DNA of 64,000 nucleotides from Deltaproteobacteria bacterium (GTDB lineage: Bacteria > Myxococcota > Myxococcia > Myxococcales > 40CM-4-68-19): the NCBI GenBank assembly GCA_005879535.1, contig VBKI01000061.1:1-64000 (forward strand). The letters run 5' to 3'. The number at the start of each line of letters is the position of its first letter. The first letter of the stretch is position 1. Shown here in pieces: positions 59,484-64,000 of the stretch. The notes under the pieces were generated by a model. It was not told the origin of the DNA, ran no database searches, and saw only the letters and a list, made by a program, of their open reading frames with translations. The position numbers were made by a program, and so were the translations under genes.

Positions 59484-60391
59484 TGCTGCCCGAGAAGCTC
59501 CGAAGCCTCGAAGATGCGCTGCAGGTCGGCAGGCAAGAGCAATCCGGCGCTGCCGGCGCGATCGGCGAACTCCGGCGTGAAGGGTCGCGCCCTTTCCGGG
59601 AAGCCTCGCGCGGAGAGCCGCGCTTCCAGGCTTCGGGCGGAGAAATCCGTCCGCTCGGCGCTGTCGCGGCGGCGGTTGTGCGCGCGCTCCACCGCCGAGT
59701 ACAGGGCGAGGGGGTGCACCCCGGGATGCAGCGACGAGAGTGCGTCGACGTCGAGACCGATCGGCGTCTCCTCGTCGCGGCCGCCGGCGAGATCGTCGAG
59801 CACCGCCGCCTCGGCGACCGCGAGCTGCTGATCGAACAGCCGCGTCTGGCTCGGGTCGATCGATGCCCGGAACGAGGCGCGCTCCAGCGGGTCCGACAGC
59901 TGCGCGAGCGCGACGAGGAAGTCCACGTCGAACTCGCGCACCGCCCATAGCTCGCTCCCCCTGGAAACCAGGGGGATCCGCAGCCGCGAGAGCGCGTCGA
60001 GGTACTCCGTGCGCCGCTCCCGGCGTCCGCGCTGCGCCGGAGCGAGGATGAGGATGGGATGCGGACGGTCGCGCCAGCCTTCGGGCATCGCCTCCAGCGC
60101 CTGCGCGGTCAGCTCGATGAAGATGTCCTCCTCGAGGGGCTTCGCGAGCAGGATGTGGCGGACGAGCAACAGGCGTTCGACGTGTCCGAAGAGCCAGGGC
60201 AAGAGGACCTCGCGCTCCAACCGGCGCAGCCCGTCGAAGTCGATCAGGCCCAGCCACGGCCCGGGCACCCATTCCAGCGCGGGCCTGCCGCGGACTCGCG
60301 TGCCGGGACCGGGAGCTCCCGCCGCCGTGCAGGCTCCCGCCGTCACCGAAAGCATGCGTGTCCAGGTCGCTGCCACGTCGAGGGAGACCAT
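59480..60391 (-). CDS. soluble protein of unknown function in the cluster
   Basis: This 303-residue protein has no signal peptide or membrane helix. Segments such as GPWLGLIDFDGLRRLEREVL, FGHVERLLLVRHILLAKPLE and HPILILAPAQRGRRERRTEY suggest an alpha/beta cytosolic fold. I recognise no catalytic motif. ATG 60391 follows GAGG by five bases; an in-frame TTG at 60424 lacks a ribosome site. The 55 bases before it contain a run of seven T on the coding strand (60432-60426), the only such run seen nearby. Its stop overlaps the next ATG (ATGA). Confidence 0.65.
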   Translation of the reverse strand: MVSLDVAATWTRMLSVTAGACTAAGAPGPGTRVRGRPALEWVPGPWLGLIDFDGLRRLEREVLLPWLFGHVERLLLVRHILLAKPLEEDIFIELTAQALEAMPEGWRDRPHPILILAPAQRGRRERRTEYLDALSRLRIPLVSRGSELWAVREFDVDFLVALAQLSDPLERASFRASIDPSQTRLFDQQLAVAEAAVLDDLAGGRDEETPIGLDVDALSSLHPGVHPLALYSAVERAHNRRRDSAERTDFSARSLEARLSARGFPERARPFTPEFADRAGSAGLLLPADLQRIFEASELLGQQ

Positions 60392-60446
60392 CGAAACCTC
60401 GTGCGATGTCGTACGTTCGAGCAAGCAAAAAAATCCGAGCCGAGCG

Positions 60447-61376
60447 TCAGAGGAGGGAAAGAAGCTGGCGGAAGCCTCCCATGTGTCCGTACTTCCTCAT
60501 GTTTCGGAAGAGCGCGCCGAGCTCCTCGGGCGACGCCGGAGGCGCCGAATCCGCCCCGAGCAGGGCGAGCCCGCCTGGCCGTGCCCGGGCAGAAGCGGCG
60601 ATGCGCGCGCAGAGGCCGGAAGCATCCATCAGAGCGACTCGAGCCTTGGCCGCCGCCGCCACGAATGCCGGCAACTGCGCCGGCTCCAGGGCCCAATGCG
60701 GCGGCAGGGACGCGCAAAGGCGCCGCAGATCTCCGCGCAGGTCCTCGGGCCGGGCGAGGAAGAGCCGCAGCGCGGCGTGCCGGCATGCCGCGGGATTGCG
60801 CGCCCACGCCGGGCTGAGCACGTGCAGCACCAGCGTGATGGCGACCTGCGCCGTGAGGACCGGCTGCGGGCGGGCGGTGGCGTGAAGGAGCGCGAACCAG
60901 TCGGTCTGGGGGATCCGCGAGAGCTCGCCGGACGTGACGAGCTGGGGCCGGAGGCAGGCATCGACGCAGTGCCAGGCGAGCGCGAAGGCCGCGTCCGAGA
61001 GCAGCGCTTCGCAATCGGACACCACCTGCTCCGGCGTCAGCGAGGGCGCGAGCTCGTCGTCGTCCGGCGAGCCCGGATCGACCTCGTGCGCGGCCTCGTC
61101 CTCCAGCGTCACCGCGATGGCGGAGACGGCGAACCCGGGCAGCGCCTCGAAGTCGACGAGCCAGCGCGACAGCTCGAGCCAGAGCGTGCGCTCCACCTCG
61201 ACGGGCGCGGCGCCGCTCTCCGTCAGGCGCAGCCGATGCCGGCCGAGCATCTGATCGACCCACGGGCGCAGCCGCGGCGCCCTTCCGAAGAGCGCTTCCC
61301 AGCGATCCACGAGCTCGGTCCCATCAGCGGTGCCGGAAGGCTCGGGCCAGATCGGATCGAGGCTCGCCCGGCGCAC
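60447..61376 (-). CDS. soluble helical protein of unknown function in the cluster
   Basis: This 309-residue, mostly helical protein has no signal peptide. Segments such as FALAWHCVDACLRPQLV and LPPHWALEPAQLPAFVAAAA show repeated amphipathic helices; the C terminus is FRNMRKYGHMGGFRQLLSLL. No known domain is recognised. GTG 61376 lies one base after the stop of the upstream gene (TGACGTG), so translation is probably coupled. Confidence 0.6.
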   Translation of the reverse strand: MRRASLDPIWPEPSGTADGTELVDRWEALFGRAPRLRPWVDQMLGRHRLRLTESGAAPVEVERTLWLELSRWLVDFEALPGFAVSAIAVTLEDEAAHEVDPGSPDDDELAPSLTPEQVVSDCEALLSDAAFALAWHCVDACLRPQLVTSGELSRIPQTDWFALLHATARPQPVLTAQVAITLVLHVLSPAWARNPAACRHAALRLFLARPEDLRGDLRRLCASLPPHWALEPAQLPAFVAAAAKARVALMDASGLCARIAASARARPGGLALLGADSAPPASPEELGALFRNMRKYGHMGGFRQLLSLL

Positions 61377-61377
61377 G

Positions 61378-62604
61378 TCAGGTCCTCTCCAGAAGCTCGC
61401 GGCCGTTTTCTTCCAGCCAGCGGGCGAGATCCGGCAGGCGGGTACGCGCATCTTCCAGCATCCGCTCCGCCTCGCCGTTCTCCAGGTCCACGCCCAGCCG
61501 CTGCAGGGCGAAGGAAACGTCGCGCGCGGAGGTTCCACCGAGCGTTCCACGGGCCAGCGCGGACACCGCCTCGAGCAGCTCGCCGCGCGGAACGTCCGAC
61601 GACGCGCCGGCGCTGAGCAACCGGATCGCCAGATCGTCGGTGCGATCGGGCAACCATTCCGGCGATCCGAATCCCGCGTCCGCCAACGGAGCGGAGAGCC
61701 CGCCCGATGGCCCGCCGCGGCTGCGGCGCTCGCTCGCGGCATGGGCCAGCAGCGTGAAGAAGCAGAGGCCCGCCATCTCCGGCGTCAAGGTCTGCTCCGC
61801 TTGCGGCAAGAGCCGTCCCGCGCGGTCCACCCAGGGCCAGAACCGCGCGCCCGGTCCGGAAGCGAACCGGGCGAGAAGGGCGCGGGCGTGATCCGTGGTC
61901 CGCCGTTCGGCCCGGTTCCGGTTCAGACGCTTGCGTGCGTTGCCCGCGGCGGCCTGGAGCAAGCTGGGCAGATACGCGCCGCGAGCGGCGCCGGATCCCG
62001 AGCGGCTGGAGCGTCCCGTCGGGTGCGGCATCCAGAGCCGGTCCTGCACCAGCGCCCACGACGCGTCGTGGGGGTGATCCGCGTGCCGGAACGCCGCGTA
62101 TGCGGCCTGGGCGATCTTCAGCACCCGAACCACGAACGCCGCGAAGGGCTCTACGCGCAACGTCCTCTGGGCGACCCCGTGCAGTACCTGACGCAGCGTG
62201 GCGCGCGGCGTGCGCGATCCGAGCAGGCGCTGCGCGGCGGACTCCAGCTCGGAGATTGCCCGCAGCATGGCCCAGGTGAGGTCGAATCCTTCCGTCCTGC
62301 CCAAGGCCATCGCAGCCTCGGCGAGCCATTCGCGCGTGGCCAGGGGCACTGTCGCGCGAGGGTCCGCGCACAAGCGCCAGGAGGCCGGGTCCATCGCCAG
62401 CGCGATCGCGCGATCGGCCTTCGGGCCCATCCGCGCCCGCAGGGCGGGCGGAAACAGCAGCGCCGCGTCGAGGTCGCTGCGGCGCCTTCCCCGGGTCGGG
62501 GCGCGGACGAACCAGGAAGCGAGCGAGACGCCCGAGGCGTGCTCTGGGTCGCGCGCGTCGAACGCGAGGCGGAGGCACGATTCGAGCTGCGGAAGTGGCT
62601 GCAT
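61378..62604 (-). CDS. soluble helical protein of unknown function, first gene of the cluster
   Basis: This 408-residue, mostly helical protein starts at ATG 62604 with no signal peptide. Segments include DLDAALLFPPALRARMGPKA, ISELESAAQRLLGSRTPRAT and RVEPFAAFVVRVLKIAQAAY. A basic stretch (RKRLNRNRAERRTTDHARAL) in the middle could contact nucleic acid or another protein. The C-terminal part (VSALARGTLGGTSARDVSFA) is again helical. No family is recognised. It opens the ten-gene unit and faces the divergent HEALH protein across 107 bases that contain a long inverted repeat. Confidence 0.6.
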   Translation of the reverse strand: MQPLPQLESCLRLAFDARDPEHASGVSLASWFVRAPTRGRRRSDLDAALLFPPALRARMGPKADRAIALAMDPASWRLCADPRATVPLATREWLAEAAMALGRTEGFDLTWAMLRAISELESAAQRLLGSRTPRATLRQVLHGVAQRTLRVEPFAAFVVRVLKIAQAAYAAFRHADHPHDASWALVQDRLWMPHPTGRSSRSGSGAARGAYLPSLLQAAAGNARKRLNRNRAERRTTDHARALLARFASGPGARFWPWVDRAGRLLPQAEQTLTPEMAGLCFFTLLAHAASERRSRGGPSGGLSAPLADAGFGSPEWLPDRTDDLAIRLLSAGASSDVPRGELLEAVSALARGTLGGTSARDVSFALQRLGVDLENGEAERMLEDARTRLPDLARWLEENGRELLERT

Positions 62605-62634
62605 CGACCCCGTGTTCCCGCGTTCGGGTGTTTA

Positions 62635-62664
62635 CGTGACCGCGCCCGCGGGTTTGCGGTCACG
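62635..62664. promoter_or_regulatory. nested inverted repeat in the divergent intergenic region, candidate operator
   Basis: CGTGACCGC (62635-62643) and GCGGTCACG (62656-62664) are exact reverse complements with 12 bases between them. The gap itself contains the 8-bp palindrome CCCGCGGG (62645-62652). The element is about 31 bases upstream of the minus-strand cluster and 48 bases upstream of the plus-strand gene, a good place for shared control of both. Confidence 0.55.
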
Positions 62665-62711
62665 AGGAAGGCCCGCTAGGACATACGATCGGGACTGCCG
62701 GAGAATTCAAC

Positions 62712-64000
62712 ATGAGAGTGGGGGACAGCGCAGCAGAACTTCTCGGGGCAGCCGCAGATTCCGGCTTGCGCTGCGGGGGCTTCCTGGTGGTCTGGCTCGA
62801 CGATAGGCCTTCGGTGCGGCCCGTCGCAGGCGATCGCCGTCTCGCGCCGGGCGTGCCGGATGCCGTCCTCGACGCCCTCACCGAAGCGCCGGCGCTGTTG
62901 TCCGCCGCCCTCCAGCTCCGCACGCCCCAAAGGCCATGGGACCGCGTGGAGGTGGCCGTCGTCCCCGGCCCGCGCACGGAAGGCGAGGCGGTCTCCTTCG
63001 GCTCGGGATGCATCCGCCTCTCCATCGGCGAGGAAGCCTCGCCGGCCGACGCCAAGGCGATCGCGCGCCACGAAGCGCTGCATCTGCTACTGGCGGCAAC
63101 GCTGCGGGGAGGGGAGAAGTGGTGCGATCCGGAGTTGGCGTTTGCTGACTGGATCGTGCGGGGTATCGAGGCGCGCGCGGTTCCCGGAGTTCCCCGGTTC
63201 CGCACTCCGCTCCCAGGGGTGCTCGATCCGCTCCCCGTGACCCGGCTCGAGGTGCAGGGCCACCTGCAGACGCTCCCGCGCGAGTCGGCGGCGCGCCTCT
63301 TCTTCGGAGAGAGCCTGTATACCGCGTTGCGCGAGGTCACCGGGCCGACCGACTCCGTCGAGCAGCAGCAGCTCTGGCTGGTGGAGGCCGCGCTGGGGTC
63401 GTACTTCCTCGATGCGGCGGGCCGCCTTTGGACGCAGGATGCGGACGCGCTGCGGCCCATCCTCCTCGACGACTGGTTGATGGACTACGAGCAGTACGCG
63501 CGCGGCCTGGCCAATCCGCCGCGGGGGGCGGGCCATTTCTGGCGCCTGTGGGAAGCCGGCTGGAGCCGCGACCCGGTCGTGCGCCTCTCGGTGGCGGCGC
63601 AGGCGCTGCAGCGCGACGATCACTGCGTCTTCGCCGAAGGCTCGCCACCGCACGACGCGGTGGTGTGGAAGAACCGCGGGCGTGTGCGCTTGCCATTGGT
63701 GTCGTGCGAGGCAGGTCCGCGGCCGCCTCCGCTCCAGGGATTCCGGTCCGTGCTTCGCGCCGCGGACAGCGCCGACGCGGTGCTGGCGATGGCCGCCGTC
63801 GAATCCGCGAGCCGCGGCGCGGAGTCGTTCGAGGCCCGCGCTCTCTGGCCGCGGATCCTCTCCAGGCTGCTCGCAGGGCAATTCCGTTGGCCGGACGTCT
63901 CACCCGCCGCCGTACCGGCCGTGCAAGTGATCGATGAGGACGCGCTTGCGCCGTGGGCGGATGCGGCCGCCGCGCTCAGGGCAGTCCTCGGAGAGAAGGC
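62712..64000 (+). CDS. HEALH-motif protein, possible zinc peptidase (3' end outside the window)
   Basis: At least 429 residues are open to the end of the window. Starting at ATG 62712 (MRVGDSAAELLGAAADSG), it has a zincin-like HEALH motif at residues 120-124 in KAIARHEALHLLLAATL. A helical region with candidate third ligands follows (DPELAFADWIVRGIEARAV). A helical alpha region without known motifs comes next (FFGESLYTALREVTG). No signal peptide is seen. HExxH alone is not proof of protease activity, but its place in a hydrophobic helix is typical of gluzincins. It is divergent from the ten-gene cluster and shares its intergenic region, so it is probably part of the same system. Confidence 0.65.
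   Translation, partial: MRVGDSAAELLGAAADSGLRCGGFLVVWLDDRPSVRPVAGDRRLAPGVPDAVLDALTEAPALLSAALQLRTPQRPWDRVEVAVVPGPRTEGEAVSFGSGCIRLSIGEEASPADAKAIARHEALHLLLAATLRGGEKWCDPELAFADWIVRGIEARAVPGVPRFRTPLPGVLDPLPVTRLEVQGHLQTLPRESAARLFFGESLYTALREVTGPTDSVEQQQLWLVEAALGSYFLDAAGRLWTQDADALRPILLDDWLMDYEQYARGLANPPRGAGHFWRLWEAGWSRDPVVRLSVAAQALQRDDHCVFAEGSPPHDAVVWKNRGRVRLPLVSCEAGPRPPPLQGFRSVLRAADSADAVLAMAAVESASRGAESFEARALWPRILSRLLAGQFRWPDVSPAAVPAVQVIDEDALAPWADAAAALRAVLGEK

Noticed and set aside
47475-62604. The ten-gene cluster as a type VI, type III or contractile injection system
   Set aside because: No sheath, tube, baseplate, secretin or secretion-specific AAA+ motifs are visible in any product.
1-64000. tRNA, rRNA, CRISPR arrays and intact transposases
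   Set aside because: No cloverleaf-like sequence, regularly spaced direct repeats or transposase motif was seen, although a covariance-model scan was not possible.

Overview
The window is high-G+C bacterial chromosome, gene-dense and mostly collinear, with many ATGA/GTGA stop-start overlaps. Lipoproteins with PDAG repeats, a DUF4157 giant protein, PilZ and class III cyclase genes, degraded HNH-nuclease fragments and many secreted hypothetical proteins point to a Myxococcota (deltaproteobacterial) genome, probably a soil or uncultured lineage. This is inferred from gene content only. I saw no rRNA, tRNA, CRISPR array or intact insertion sequence.

Region 1 (1-9.0 kb) is a surface-polysaccharide locus: the end of an RmlD-type dTDP-sugar reductase, a two-component ABC polysaccharide exporter (Wzm/Wzt), a fatty acid desaturase-like protein, a three-gene set matching the decaprenylphosphoryl-arabinose pathway (DprE1-like oxidase, DprE2-like reductase, UbiA-type phosphoribosyltransferase) and three glycosyltransferases. 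A cytoplasmic HtrA-like protease follows.

Region 2 (9.8-12.1 kb) is a decayed island. It holds two pieces of an HNH nuclease gene and a frameshifted tail of a PfkB sugar kinase, with one intact PDAG-repeat secreted protein between them.

Region 3 (12.1-28.8 kb) is mixed housekeeping and envelope: polyprenyl glycosylphosphotransferase, NamZ-type muramidase (DUF1343), NadD, HemB, an RDD protein, a tandem double ATP-grasp ligase, an ankyrin lipoprotein, a DmpA-type peptidase, DUF72, FmdB, a HTH regulator, a class IIIb adenylate cyclase, and a Fur-type regulator next to an envelope/cytochrome pair, both preceded by Fur-box-like sequences.

Region 4 (28.9-47.4 kb) starts with a 2154-residue protein that has internal helical repeats, a glycine-rich hydrophobic core and a C-terminal DUF4157 (HELTH) domain. 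FtsB, a GAF-GGDEF protein, PIN-PhoH, PilZ, a lipid kinase, an SDR epimerase, a subtilase, a BoxD/PaaZ-type aldehyde dehydrogenase, an M28 peptidase and a small lipoprotein follow.

Region 5 (47.4-64.0 kb) is the most unusual part: ten minus-strand genes, mostly overlapping by four bases or separated by a few. They encode three unrecognised soluble proteins, a membrane-anchored 778-residue protein, two exported proteins (one solute-binding-protein-like at its C terminus), a permease, a single-chain permease-ATPase-ATPase, a small membrane protein and an actin/Hsp70-fold ATPase. A divergent HEALH-motif protein runs off the window end, and a 9-bp perfect inverted repeat lies in the shared intergenic region. 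I know no described system with this composition.
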